Positions 54,506 through 63,663 of a DNA stretch of 64,000 nucleotides are shown here, in pieces (the first letter of the stretch is position 1; every line of letters starts with the position of its first letter). Source of the DNA: Stygiobacter sp. (GTDB lineage Bacteria; Pseudomonadota; Alphaproteobacteria; Rhodospirillales; Magnetospirillaceae); NCBI GenBank assembly GCA_006218045.1, contig VBWB01000019.1:62001-126000 (forward strand), written 5' to 3'. The notes beneath the pieces were generated by a model. That model was given only the letters and a program-made list of their open reading frames with translations. It did no database searches and was not told where the DNA came from. The position numbers were made by a program, and so were the translations under genes.

Positions 54506-56578
54506 GTGAAAAAAGCAACCTCGGCCCTGGCCATTGTCTTTCCCGGCGGATTGGCCCCCTCCATTTCCCTGGATTTCCTGCGCGGCGCCGCCCAGTCGTG
54601 GCGCAGTGGCGACCTGCCCATTCTCAGTGATCTGCCCATCCGTATCCGCTTCGGCCTGCTGGTCGGACTGGTGCTGGTCGGCGCCTTGGCTTTCGCCGGC
54701 ATCTTTCATGTGGTCGAGACGCGTATCGACGCGCTGCTGGTGGCCCAGGACGATTATCGCCGCCTGAACGATCTGGCCGGTGACGTGCGAGCCAAGGCGG
54801 CGGCCCTGCAAAACCACGAAGAGCATTTCCTGCGCGAGCGTGACCAGGACTCGGCCCAAGCCTATGAGGCCGAGATCGCCTTTATCGGCGCCAGCTTGGA
54901 AAAGATGGAAACCCTGCCCGGTGCCGCCGATCTGGCCACTCAGGTGGCGGCGTTGCGCCAGGGCTACACCCAATTGTCCGACCGCTTCCAGGCGGTCAAG
55001 CGCCGGGCCGAGGTTTTGGGCCTGACCGCGTCGGGTGGCTTGCGCGGCCAGTTGGCGACTTCGGTCAAGGCGGTCGAGGATGAATTGAAGATGTGGCCCA
55101 ATGTGGGGCCGCTGCTGCCCGAATTGCTGCAAATGCGCATCGCCGAAAAGAACTTCATGCTCTATGGCAAGGAAGTCTATCTGGGCCATCACCGCCGTTA
55201 CAGCAACCAGTTCGCCTTCGATCTCAGCGTTTCAGCCTTGCCTAAATCGACCCAGGATGATCTGGGCAAGATGCTGGCCGATTATGGCCGCGACCTCGAG
55301 GCCTTCATCACCGAGACCATTGCGCTCAATACCGAGGTCGACGAGTTGCGCCGCCAGTCCACCGCGCTGCGCCCGATCCTGGCCCAGGTCTTCACCCATG
55401 CGCGCGAAGGCATGGCCAACGCGGTGGCCCAGCAGGAAGCCGCCCGTCGCCAGATGTCCAACCTGATCGCCGTTTTCAACCTTTCCGCCCTGGGGGCGTT
55501 CTGTCTGGTCGCCCTGGTGCTGGCCCGTTCCATCACCCAGCCGGTGCGCCTGATCGAAGCCGCCATGGAACGTCTGGCCGGCGGCGATCACGGCGTCGTC
55601 GTCCCCGGCATCGCCCGCAAGGACGAAATCGGCGATATGGCCAAGGCGGTGGCGGTGTTCAAGGACAACGCCATCGCCATGGTCCGCCTGCAACAGGAAC
55701 AAGAAGCCATCCGCGCCGAGGCCGAGGCGGTCAATCACACCCGCATGCTGGCTTTGGCCGATCATTTCGAGCAGGCGGTGAAGTCGGTGGCCGATTCGGT
55801 CAACACCAATGCCCAGGCCATCAAGGAAACCGCCGCCCGCATGGTTCGGCGCGACCGTGACGGCGACAGCCGCTCGCTATCGGTGGCCGAGGCGGCCCAG
55901 CGGTCGCGCCAGAACGTGGCGGCGGTGGCCGAGGCGGCGGTGGAACTCAATGAAAGTGTCGATGAAATCGCCCATCATGTCAGCGCCACCTCGGAAGTGG
56001 TGCGCCAAGCGGTGAGCGAGTTGGAGCGCACCAACGCCCAGGTCAGCGGCCTGTCGCAGGTGGCCAGCAATATCGACCGCGTGATCAATCTGATCGGCGA
56101 CATCGCCGGACGCACCAACATGCTGGCGCTCAATGCCACCATCGAGGCCCAGCGCGCCGGTGAGGCCGGCAAGGGCTTTGCCGTGGTCGCCGACGAGGTC
56201 AAGCATCTGGCGCAGAAGACCGCCGATTCCACCCGCGAGATCGCCGACCAGATCAATGCCATCCAAACCGCCACCGCCGAGACGGTGGCGGCCATCGGCG
56301 ATGTGGGCGACGCCATCCGCCGCATGGACGACATCGCCGCCCAAGTGGCGCAAGCCGTCGCCCGTCAGGCGCAAGTGACCGAAAAGATCGGGCGCTGCGT
56401 CGTCGAGGTCACCGCCGGCAGCCAGGACGTCACCAGCGGCGTGGTCGGCGTCACCCAATCGGCGGTGCGCTATTGTGGCGCCGCCGTACGGGTGATGTGG
56501 GCCGCCGACGATCTGGCCGGTCCGGCGGCCAATCTGAAGCACGAGGTGGATGGTTTCCTGCGCACCATCCGCGCCTGA
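54506..56578 (+). CDS. Methyl-accepting chemotaxis protein
   Basis: A 690-residue transmembrane chemoreceptor with a GTG start after GGAAG. Transmembrane helix 1 spans about residues 46-68 and helix 2 about 318-340 ([17 protein letters not shown]), enclosing a helical periplasmic sensor of about 250 residues. A HAMP domain follows ([45 protein letters not shown]) and then the signalling hairpin, with the tip [44 protein letters not shown]. No CheR-binding pentapeptide at the end. Its stop directly abuts the convergent MFS stop. Confidence 0.93.
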   Translation: MKKATSALAIVFPGGLAPSISLDFLRGAAQSWRSGDLPILSDLPIRIRFGLLVGLVLVGALAFAGIFHVVETRIDALLVAQDDYRRLNDLAGDVRAKAAALQNHEEHFLRERDQDSAQAYEAEIAFIGASLEKMETLPGAADLATQVAALRQGYTQLSDRFQAVKRRAEVLGLTASGGLRGQLATSVKAVEDELKMWPNVGPLLPELLQMRIAEKNFMLYGKEVYLGHHRRYSNQFAFDLSVSALPKSTQDDLGKMLADYGRDLEAFITETIALNTEVDELRRQSTALRPILAQVFTHAREGMANAVAQQEAARRQMSNLIAVFNLSALGAFCLVALVLARSITQPVRLIEAAMERLAGGDHGVVVPGIARKDEIGDMAKAVAVFKDNAIAMVRLQQEQEAIRAEAEAVNHTRMLALADHFEQAVKSVADSVNTNAQAIKETAARMVRRDRDGDSRSLSVAEAAQRSRQNVAAVAEAAVELNESVDEIAHHVSATSEVVRQAVSELERTNAQVSGLSQVASNIDRVINLIGDIAGRTNMLALNATIEAQRAGEAGKGFAVVADEVKHLAQKTADSTREIADQINAIQTATAETVAAIGDVGDAIRRMDDIAAQVAQAVARQAQVTEKIGRCVVEVTAGSQDVTSGVVGVTQSAVRYCGAAVRVMWAADDLAGPAANLKHEVDGFLRTIRA

Positions 56579-57778
56579 TCACTTGTCACGCCGTCGCGCA
56601 GCCAGCAGTATCAAGGCGCCGGCCAGGGCGGGCAGGGCGGTCAGGGCGTAGGTGACGGTATAAGCCCCCACCAGAGTGTGCAGCCCGGCAAAGGCCGGCG
56701 GCCCGACCAGAACGCCGCCATAGGTGAAGAACAGCGAGGCGCCGGTGACGCGGGGGATACTGGCCGGTTCGCTGGATCGGGCCAGTTCCGCCAGATAGAC
56801 GCCGTTCCAGCCCAAGGCGGCGGCACCGAACGGCACCAGGATGGCGAAGACCATGATTGCCGGCCAGTCGGGGGCCAGCAACCCGGTCAGGAGGGCGAGA
56901 ATGCCGGTGACCAATCCCAGCCCGATCAGGGTACCCGAGCCGCCGAAAAAGCGGTCGGCCAGTGATCCGATGCTGATGCGGCCCACCACCCCGGCCACCT
57001 GCACCGCCGACAGCAATAGCCCGGCATCCACCAGCGACCACGACAGATCGGCCACCAGCATGGTGACGGCGAAGGTGGAAACGGATAATTGCACGGCGGC
57101 ATAGGCGAAGCCGGTCAGCGACAGCGCCTTCAGCCGCGGCGACCGCCAGATGGAGACCAGACCGCTGAACGGATTGCCGGTCATGCGCGCCTTGGGGTCA
57201 CGGTCACTGTCCCAGGCCCGCCGCACCCGCATCAGCACCAGCGCCAGCACCAGGCAGGTGAGGGCGACGCTGGCCATGGCCACCGGCCAGCCCCAGGCCT
57301 GGGTCAGGCGCGGGGCGATCAGGCCGGCCAGGGTGCCGCCCAGCGGCACGCCGGTCTGTTTGATGGAAAACACCAGATTGCGCCGTTCCGGGCTGGTGCT
57401 GCGGGCCAGCAGATGCGACGCCGCCGGATTGGTCATGCCATAGCCCAATCCGGTCAGCAGCGCCGCCAGCAGGGCCAGGGGCAAGGTGCCGGCCATCATG
57501 GCGGCGCCGCCTGAGAAGACCAGCAGCAAGCCGATCTGGGTCGAGCGGGTGGCGCCGAAGCGGCGCACGGCGTTGCCGCCCAACAGCGAGGTGATCATGG
57601 CGCCGCCATAGGCCATGCTGATCCACCAGCCGATCATGGCGCCGGAGACCTGAAGATCGCGGGCGATGGCCGGGGCGACCGCCGCCGGCGACAACATGGC
57701 CAGCGACACCAGAGATTGCGCGGCGGTGGTGGCGGCCAGGATGGGGATATAGGCGGGTATGGACATGGTCACTGTCAT
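56579..57778 (-). CDS. MFS transporter
   Basis: A 399-residue major facilitator with about twelve hydrophobic helices. The loop 2-3 region reads GGNAVRRFGATRSTQIG, a variant of the GxxxDRxGRR motif, and the second half has GRISIGSLADRFFGG, a better match. No substrate motif is visible; the layout resembles CynX/NimT or multidrug-type carriers. Start taken as the first ATG (57778); another four codons later is possible. The gene stops on the base next to the convergent chemoreceptor's stop. Confidence 0.85.
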   Translation of the reverse strand: MTVTMSIPAYIPILAATTAAQSLVSLAMLSPAAVAPAIARDLQVSGAMIGWWISMAYGGAMITSLLGGNAVRRFGATRSTQIGLLLVFSGGAAMMAGTLPLALLAALLTGLGYGMTNPAASHLLARSTSPERRNLVFSIKQTGVPLGGTLAGLIAPRLTQAWGWPVAMASVALTCLVLALVLMRVRRAWDSDRDPKARMTGNPFSGLVSIWRSPRLKALSLTGFAYAAVQLSVSTFAVTMLVADLSWSLVDAGLLLSAVQVAGVVGRISIGSLADRFFGGSGTLIGLGLVTGILALLTGLLAPDWPAIMVFAILVPFGAAALGWNGVYLAELARSSEPASIPRVTGASLFFTYGGVLVGPPAFAGLHTLVGAYTVTYALTALPALAGALILLAARRRDK

Positions 57779-57880
57779 GCCGCTTTTTCGCCGCCCAGGT
57801 CAACACCCGCCGTTAACCTGACCCCGTTGCCGTGGATGCGGGGCTGGATTGCACCGTGCTGATCGGGTTAAAATTCGGCC

Positions 57881-58408
57881 ATGGACATCTTCGGCATCGC
57901 CGGCTGGAGCGGCAGCGGCAAGACCACCTTGATCACGGCATTGCTGCCGGTGTTCACCGCCCGGGGCGTGGTGGTGGCAACCGTCAAGCACACCCACCAC
58001 CATCCCGGTTTCGGTGGACCCGAGGATCTGGCCCTGGGGGAAAGCGGCGCGGTGGAAAACGTGGTGGCTTCGCCCCGGCGGCTGATCGTCGTGCACGAAC
58101 ATGGGCAGCACCCCCAACCGGCCTTGCCCGGCCTGCTGAAAACCATCGGGGTGGTGGATCTGATCCTGGTCGAGGGCTTCAAGTTCTCGCCCCATCCCCG
58201 CCTGGAAGTGTGGGATGAGGCATTGGCGGAGCCTCTGCTGGCCTTGGCCGATTCGACCATCAAGGCCGTGGTCGCCGACAGCATGGAGCCGTCGATGCGC
58301 CGAGAATTGGCCAAGGCGGGAAAGCCGTGCTTCCGGCGCCAGGACGTCGCCGATATTGCAGGCTTTATCCGTAGAAATTGTATGAATTTGTATCAGTTCA
58401 TTTGCTGA
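57881..58408 (+). CDS. mobB: Molybdopterin-guanine dinucleotide biosynthesis protein MobB
   Basis: A 175-residue P-loop protein: MDIFGIAGWSGSGKTTLITALLPVF carries Walker A (GWSGSGKTT), VVVATVKHTHHHPGF is the MobB-typical VKHxHH segment and VDLILVEGFK the Walker B region. MobB aids conversion of Moco to the guanine dinucleotide form. It does not sit beside other mob or moa genes, though the molybdoenzyme MsrP is encoded elsewhere in the window. The last 12 residues are AT-richer than the rest. Confidence 0.9.
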   Translation: MDIFGIAGWSGSGKTTLITALLPVFTARGVVVATVKHTHHHPGFGGPEDLALGESGAVENVVASPRRLIVVHEHGQHPQPALPGLLKTIGVVDLILVEGFKFSPHPRLEVWDEALAEPLLALADSTIKAVVADSMEPSMRRELAKAGKPCFRRQDVADIAGFIRRNCMNLYQFIC

Positions 58409-58633
58409 TTAGGCACGGTACATCCTGCAAGAGAACTATAGTGATACATCAATTTTCACTGTTCAAAACCACAAGACATATACTTTTGTTTGTGTGCCAA
58501 TAAATGCCTTCTGCAAGTCTTTTTTATCATTAAGCGGAATTCTTGCAAGGGGGTGGAAAGGTGTCTTGCCGGTTGTAGCCCCCTATGACTAAGATGTGCC
58601 ACGCAGCCAGACCAACAACAAGGTAGACCTGGG

Positions 58634-59260
58634 ATGAGAGTACTTCTTGCCGACGACCACGCCCTGTTTCGCGAGGGGGTCAGGCTGGTACTGGAAAATC
58701 TGGTTGATGACCTCTTGGAAGTGGTCGAGGCCGGTGATTTCGTCCAGGCGGTCGCCGCCTTGCGCGCCGGCGGCGAATTCGATGTCGGTCTGGTCGACCT
58801 GAACATGCCGGGCATGGACGGCTTCGACGGTATCGGGGCGGTTTGCCGTGCCGCTCCCAACATGCATCTGGTGGTGATCTCGGCGTCCGAATCACCCTCT
58901 GACGTGCGCCGGGCCCTGGATGCCGGGGCACAGGGGTATATCGCCAAGACCTCGTCCAGCTCATCCATGCTCGAGGCCATCCGTCAGGTGCTGTCGGGCG
59001 ACACCTACCTCAGCCCCCGCCTGGAAGTGGCCTCGGCCAACGAGGATGCCGCCGGGCGCGATCAGGCCCGCAACGTGCTGACCCCGCGCCAGCGCGATGT
59101 CCTGGCCATGCTGCGCCAGGGCAAGAGCAACAAGGAAATCGCCCGCGATCTCAACTTGGCGGAAATTACCGTCAAGTTGCATGTCACCGCCATTTTGCGG
59201 GCCCTGGGCGTGGAAAATCGGACCCAGGCGGCGATCCTGGCGGCCAAGATCGGCTATTGA
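58634..59260 (+). CDS. LuxR/NarL-type response regulator
   Basis: A 208-residue two-component regulator. The receiver has the acidic pair LLADDHALF (Asp7/8), the phospho-acceptor in VGLVDLNMPGMDG (about residue 56), VISASES and the conserved Lys in GYIAKTSS (about 105). The C-terminal LuxR helix-turn-helix (LTPRQRDVLAMLRQGKSNKEIARDLNLAEITVKLHVTAILRALGVENRTQA) is intact. No histidine kinase is adjacent. The upstream 225 bases are AT-rich and hold no gene I can support, only the promoter region. Confidence 0.92.
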   Translation: MRVLLADDHALFREGVRLVLENLVDDLLEVVEAGDFVQAVAALRAGGEFDVGLVDLNMPGMDGFDGIGAVCRAAPNMHLVVISASESPSDVRRALDAGAQGYIAKTSSSSSMLEAIRQVLSGDTYLSPRLEVASANEDAAGRDQARNVLTPRQRDVLAMLRQGKSNKEIARDLNLAEITVKLHVTAILRALGVENRTQAAILAAKIGY

Positions 59261-59333
59261 TCCGGAACGGGCTTGCCAAGCGGCGCCGCTGGCGTTAGGC
59301 AGGATGATCTGGATAATTCAAAAGGGGATCGCC

Positions 59334-59630
59334 ATGAGGCATGTCGTTTTTGCCGCCGCCATTGCGCTTATGCTGGCCGGTTGCTCCACCTCACCGCGTC
59401 CCCTGGTTCCCGATACGGCGCAAGGTCCGACCAGCTATGTGTGCTATTCCAGCATGAGCTCGACACCGGAAGAAGTCCGCGCCATCGCCGAGAATCAGTG
59501 TCGCCGCAGCGGCCACGGCGTCGCCGGCCTGCTTGGGCAAAGCTGGACGCCCCTGCGTTGCGGCTTTCTCACCCCCAGCGTTGCCGCCTTCCAATGCGGC
59601 TCATCCTATTCCTATTACGGCGGCCGTTGA
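59334..59630 (+). CDS. Small lipoprotein of unknown function
   Basis: A 98-residue lipoprotein: MRHVVFAAAIALMLAGCSTSPRPL has a lipobox LAGC with Cys17. Four further cysteines in the mature part suggest disulfides. The tail ends SSYSYYGGR. AAGGGGATCGCC precedes the ATG; a longer frame upstream overlaps the regulator gene and has no ribosome site. Terminator hairpin follows. Confidence 0.75.
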   Translation: MRHVVFAAAIALMLAGCSTSPRPLVPDTAQGPTSYVCYSSMSSTPEEVRAIAENQCRRSGHGVAGLLGQSWTPLRCGFLTPSVAAFQCGSSYSYYGGR

Positions 59631-59669
59631 CCGATCCGCTTCATCGATTGCCCTACGCCAACGACAAAA

Positions 59670-59699
59670 ACCGCCGCTCCCGGCAACGGAAGCGGCGGT
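59670..59699. terminator. Bidirectional terminator hairpin
   Basis: ACCGCCGCT (59670-59678) and AGCGGCGGT (59691-59699) form a perfect 9-bp stem with A-rich and T-rich flanks, between the convergent lipoprotein and DUF697 genes. Confidence 0.75.
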
Positions 59700-59718
59700 C
59701 TTTCGGCAAAAGCGGCGA

Positions 59719-60315
59719 TCAGTGCGCGGCGGCCACGTCGTCGGTGGCGGCGGCTTCCTTGCGTGCCTTGACCTTGGCGGCCAGGGCCTTGCCCTTCTCG
59801 AATTGCTGCTTGTAGTAAGCGCGCATGGCATCGGCGCTGAGATTGAAGATGTCGCCGCCGTTTTCGTAATGCTTGACGAAGACGCGACCGATGGCATAGG
59901 TGGCGGCACCGGCGATCACCGGCAGCGATACCATGCCCAGCATCCAGCCGACACCGGGGATCAGTTTGGTCAGGCTGACCGCCACGGCCATGCCGGCGCC
60001 ATAGCCGACGACGCCGCCGGCCAGCGAGGCGATGACGCTGCGGCCCAGGCTTTCCGAGAACGGCTTGCCGTACAGTTCCGACAGCTTCTGGATCATGCGC
60101 AGTTCGATGGCCACCACGGCGGCGATGTCGAACAGGGGCACCGGCACGATGCTGGCGGCCACGGCGGCAAGGACGTAATCCTTGATCATGTTTTCCGCCA
60201 CCAGATCACGCCCGACGGAATCCGGGGTCGGGACCACTGCCGCAGCGGCGGTCGAACTGTCCGCCGGGGCGGCGGTGGGGGCGGGAGTTTCGGAAGCAGC
60301 GGTTTGCGCGGCCAT
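59719..60315 (-). CDS. DUF697-domain membrane protein
   Basis: A 198-residue protein. After an Ala/Pro/Thr-rich stretch of about 35 residues, the DUF697 core appears: MIKDYVLAAVAASIVPVPLFDIAAVVAIELRMIQKLSELYGKPFSES, then two hydrophobic segments (about residues 95-120 and 125-150). In other proteins DUF697 is attached to Era/YcjF-type GTPases; here no GTPase domain is present. The end is a basic coiled stretch (KQQFEKGKALAAKVKARKEAAATDD). Start at 60315 is fixed by GGAGGA. Confidence 0.8.
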   Translation of the reverse strand: MAAQTAASETPAPTAAPADSSTAAAAVVPTPDSVGRDLVAENMIKDYVLAAVAASIVPVPLFDIAAVVAIELRMIQKLSELYGKPFSESLGRSVIASLAGGVVGYGAGMAVAVSLTKLIPGVGWMLGMVSLPVIAGAATYAIGRVFVKHYENGGDIFNLSADAMRAYYKQQFEKGKALAAKVKARKEAAATDDVAAAH

Positions 60316-60460
60316 GATGTTCCTCCGGTTGCGCCCCGCGTCCGACATGAAGCGCGAGGGAAGAGACGTCGGTGTCGACGAGTCGGGCTGAATCCCGCAG
60401 GTACCCTACTATTTGAGGCCATGGAATAAAAGTGCCGTTTTATACCACAGAGATATTTCC

Positions 60461-60482
60461 GCCCGCGCCTGCTCGCGCGGGC
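60461..60482. repeat. GC-rich hairpin upstream of the acyltransferase gene
   Basis: GCCCGCGC (60461-60468) and GCGCGGGC (60475-60482) are exact complements with a six-base loop. It ends 49 bases before the acyltransferase start and could be a leader structure or a terminator for upstream transcripts. Confidence 0.45.
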
Positions 60483-60531
60483 ATTGCCAGATGTATGGGC
60501 GCGAGGTAGCGTCCCCCATATTTTCGCAGAC

Positions 60532-61524
60532 ATGGACAGGCCCGTGCCGCCGCTTCCCGTGATTTTCTGTTTTGCCGGCCAGGGCTCGCAATATTTCGGC
60601 ATGGCCGGTCAGTTGCTGGCCGAAAATGCCGTCTTCCGCCACTGGATGCAGGCGGGCGATGCCATCGTCGCCGCCCGCCACGGCTTTTCCGTCCTGGCCG
60701 AAATCCAAGGCGGCGGCAAGCGCGCCTCGCAGCCCTTCGACCGGCTGGAAGCCAGCCATCCGGCCATTTTCCTGGTGCAATACGCCTTGGCCAAGGTGTT
60801 GCAGGATCACGGCCTGCGCCCCCATATGCTGTTGGGGGTGTCGTTGGGCGAGATCGTCGCCCAGGCCATCGCCGGCATGATCAGCTTCGAGACGGCGCTG
60901 ACCCTGGTGGCCGACCAGCCGGCACTGTTCCGCCGCACCTGCCCGCCCGGCGGCATGGTGGCGGTGCTGGCCCCGGCTTCCCTGCACGCCGAAAACCCCG
61001 TGCTGGCGGCACGTAGCGAGGTGGCCGGCATCACCTCGCCCAACCATTTCATCCTGTCGGCCCGGGCCGAAGACCTGGACCGGATCGAGGCCGAATTACG
61101 CCGGTGCGAGGTGGTGTTCCAACGTCTGCCGGTGCCTTTCGCCTTTCATTCCCGCTTCATCGATGCCGCCCAAGCCGAATGCCTGGCCGCCACCGCCCCG
61201 CTGCGGCGCGAAAGCCCGTTCTGGCCGGTATGGTCGTGCTGTACCGCCGGGCCGACCGGGACGGCCATGCCCGATCTGATCTGGCGCATCGTTCGCCACC
61301 CCATGCGGGTGGCGCGCAGCGTGGAGATTCTCGAGCAACAAGGGGCCGTCTATGTGGACCTCAGCCCCTCGGGCACCTTGGTCACCGTTTTGCGGCAATG
61401 CCTGCAACCGGGGTCGCCATCCAAGCTCTTGAGCGTCTTGTCGCCGTTCGGCGGCGATGACCAGCGGTTGACCAAGACGGTGGAGACATTGCGCCGTCTG
61501 GCCGAGGCCGATGCTTTGCGCTAG
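60532..61524 (+). CDS. Malonyl-CoA/acyl-carrier-protein acyltransferase-type protein
   Basis: A 330-residue free-standing acyltransferase (AT) of the FabD/polyketide AT fold. VIFCFAGQGSQYFGMAGQLL is the GQGSQ oxyanion-hole motif (about residue 17), LLGVSLGEIVAQ the GxSxG nucleophile elbow with Val instead of the common His before Ser (about residue 99), and VPFAFHSRFID the catalytic His (about 203). Compared with FabD the loading-site residues look unlike a malonyl-specific enzyme, so the acyl group is unknown. It heads a plus-strand operon that includes an acyl carrier protein, its likely acceptor. Confidence 0.85.
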   Translation: MDRPVPPLPVIFCFAGQGSQYFGMAGQLLAENAVFRHWMQAGDAIVAARHGFSVLAEIQGGGKRASQPFDRLEASHPAIFLVQYALAKVLQDHGLRPHMLLGVSLGEIVAQAIAGMISFETALTLVADQPALFRRTCPPGGMVAVLAPASLHAENPVLAARSEVAGITSPNHFILSARAEDLDRIEAELRRCEVVFQRLPVPFAFHSRFIDAAQAECLAATAPLRRESPFWPVWSCCTAGPTGTAMPDLIWRIVRHPMRVARSVEILEQQGAVYVDLSPSGTLVTVLRQCLQPGSPSKLLSVLSPFGGDDQRLTKTVETLRRLAEADALR

Positions 61525-61552
61525 TCTGATGGCCTATCGGAGTGGGGGAACG

Positions 61553-62422
61553 ATGTTGCTTTGGACCTGGACCGGGATCCGCCACACCATTGCCGTCCTC
61601 GGCCTGTTGGTGCTGCCGCCCACCGCTGCCTGTGCCGCCGACCCCGCCACCGCCCCCGACATCGCCCGCATCATCGCCCGTGGCACCTTGGTGGTGGCCG
61701 CCTATAAATCCGACATGCCGCCGTTTTTCTATGTGGACGCGGCGGGCAAGCCGGGCGGCATCGACGTCGAACTGGCCACCGACATCGCCCAGCGCCTGGG
61801 CGTCAAGCTCAACTATGCCCGCATGGCCGATAATTTCGACGATCTGCCGCATCTGGTGGCCAGCCGCAAGGCCGATGTCGCCATCAGCTATCTCAGCCGC
61901 ACCTTGCGCCGGGCCGCGCTGGTCCGCTTCACCCAGCCTTACGCCCGGCTGCGCCAGACCCTGATGGTCAACCGCACCAAGACCGCGCCCTTGTTCCGTG
62001 GCGGCGAGCGGGTGGAAATGCTGAACGATGCCAGCGTCCAGATCGGCGTCGAGGACGGCAGTTCCTATGTGGATTTCGCCGCCGAGCGCCTGCCCCGCGC
62101 CCAGGTCAAGCCCTATCCCAGCAACGAGGACGCCATCGCCGCCCTGCTGGCCGGTCAACTGCATGCGGTCATGGTGGATGAGGGCTTTTCCTATTCGCTC
62201 ACCCGGGTCCAGGCCGGGGTGCCGCGCTATCGCGTCCGCGACGACTGGGCGCTTTACGTCAAGATCGTGCCCTTGACCGGCGCCCGCGACCCCATCGCCA
62301 TGGCGGTGCACCGCGACGATCCCAACTGGCTGGCCTGGCTGGATACCTATATCGCCGACCGCCAGGAAGACGGCAGCCTGGACCGCCTGCTCGACCGCCA
62401 TCTGGGGGGGCCGCGCAAGTGA
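61553..62422 (+). CDS. Periplasmic amino-acid-type solute-binding protein
   Basis: A 289-residue family 3 solute-binding protein. Signal peptide near residues 8-28 (TIAVLGLLVLPPTAACAAD), then IIARGTLVVAAYKSDMPPFFYVDAAGKPGGIDVELATDIAQRLGVKLNY, the classic first strand and binding loop. GVEDGSSYVDFA is the second-lobe entry. Start at 61553 is set by GGGGAACG; two earlier in-frame ATGs lack ribosome sites. It overlaps the symporter by four bases although such proteins normally serve ABC or TRAP systems. Confidence 0.85.
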   Translation: MLLWTWTGIRHTIAVLGLLVLPPTAACAADPATAPDIARIIARGTLVVAAYKSDMPPFFYVDAAGKPGGIDVELATDIAQRLGVKLNYARMADNFDDLPHLVASRKADVAISYLSRTLRRAALVRFTQPYARLRQTLMVNRTKTAPLFRGGERVEMLNDASVQIGVEDGSSYVDFAAERLPRAQVKPYPSNEDAIAALLAGQLHAVMVDEGFSYSLTRVQAGVPRYRVRDDWALYVKIVPLTGARDPIAMAVHRDDPNWLAWLDTYIADRQEDGSLDRLLDRHLGGPRK

Positions 62423-63663
62423 GCCGGCTGAGCGCGCACCTGTCCAGCCCGTGGGCGGTGGTGGCCGGCCTGGTGGCCGGCGGCATGCTGGGGGCGACAC
62501 TGCCCGAGGCCGGCACGGCATTGGAGCCGGTCGGCCAGCTTTACCTGCAACTCATGCAGATGTGCGTGCTGCCCATCATCATCAGCGCCGTCACCGCCAG
62601 CATCGCCCGGCTGATCCTGGGCGACAGCGGCGCGGCGCTGCCGCGTCTGGCCCTGGTCTTCCTGGCCGGACTGGCCGCCGCCGCCGCCATCGCCCTGGCC
62701 GCCGGGCTGGTGTTTCAGCCGGGGATCGGGCTGGGCCAGGACCAACGCGTCTTTCTCGCCAACGAGATATTGCAGCAAGACGCCGCCGCCAGCGGCCAGC
62801 CGGCGCCCAGCCTGTGGCTGCTGGCGCAGATGGTGATCCCGGCCAACGTCATCCGCGCCGCCGCCGAAGGCCACATGCTGGCGCTGTTGCTGTTTTCGCT
62901 GTTGCTGGGCATGGGCCTGGGCAAGCTGGGGGGCGAACAAAGCCTGTTCGCCGTCGGTGTGCTCGATGCCTTCTACAACGCCCTGGTCAAGGTGATGGGC
63001 TGGATCCTGCTGGGCCTGCCCTTCGGTCTGTTCGCGCTGATGGCCGCCCACACCGCCCAGGGCGGCATCCACATGTTCCTGATGCTGGGCAAGCTGGTCG
63101 CCACCTTGTACGGCGTCGCCGTGCTGGTGATCGCGGCGTTGACCCTTTTGATCGCCCGGCGCACCGGGCTTGGGCCGTTGGCCGTCCTCTCGCTGGTGCG
63201 TCAGCCGCTGTTCACCGCCTTCGGCACCGGCTCCAGCATCGCCACCTTGCCGGCGGCGCTCAGGGTGGCGGAAACCGGCCTGGGCCTCAGCCGCCAGACC
63301 ACCCAGATGGTGCTGCCCCTGGGGGTCAGCCTGTATCCCCTGGGCAACGTCGTCCATGTGGTGATCAGCAGCCTGTTCGTGCTGCAACTCTACGGCCTGC
63401 CCATCGGCTTGCAGGCCGGGCTGGTGGTGACCATCGGCGGCATCCTGGTCGCCTGCGCCATGTCGGGGGCGCCGGGCGTGGCCTCGATGGCCTTGCTGGG
63501 CATGCTGCTGGCCCCCTTCGGCGTGCCGGTGGAGGTGGCCATCGTCCTTCTGGTGGCACTCGATCCTGTACTGGACCCGGTGCTGACCGTGGTCAACGTC
63601 TACGGCAACATGGGGGCTGCCGCGCTGATGGAGCCCCAGCAAAAGGAAGCGCCTCATGGATAA
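62419..63663 (+). CDS. Dicarboxylate/amino acid:cation symporter (DAACS)
   Basis: A 414-residue membrane carrier of the glutamate/dicarboxylate (GltP/GltPh) family. TAFGTGSSIATLPAAL near residue 268 corresponds to the serine-rich tip of HP1, VSLYPLGNVVHVV near 300 to TM7, GAPGVASMALLG near 353 to HP2 and DPVLDPVLTVVNVYGNMGAA near 378 to the TM8 substrate site (the usual NVxGD reads NVYGN). About eight helices. GTG start overlaps the binding-protein stop; its own stop overlaps the ACP gene by eight bases. Confidence 0.9.
   Translation: MSRLSAHLSSPWAVVAGLVAGGMLGATLPEAGTALEPVGQLYLQLMQMCVLPIIISAVTASIARLILGDSGAALPRLALVFLAGLAAAAAIALAAGLVFQPGIGLGQDQRVFLANEILQQDAAASGQPAPSLWLLAQMVIPANVIRAAAEGHMLALLLFSLLLGMGLGKLGGEQSLFAVGVLDAFYNALVKVMGWILLGLPFGLFALMAAHTAQGGIHMFLMLGKLVATLYGVAVLVIAALTLLIARRTGLGPLAVLSLVRQPLFTAFGTGSSIATLPAALRVAETGLGLSRQTTQMVLPLGVSLYPLGNVVHVVISSLFVLQLYGLPIGLQAGLVVTIGGILVACAMSGAPGVASMALLGMLLAPFGVPVEVAIVLLVALDPVLDPVLTVVNVYGNMGAAALMEPQQKEAPHG

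Noticed and set aside
58554-58569. Possible sigma-54 promoter (TGGAAAG...TTGC) before the LuxR-type regulator
   Set aside because: GG-to-GC spacing is 11 bases instead of 10, and the CAC core is missing.
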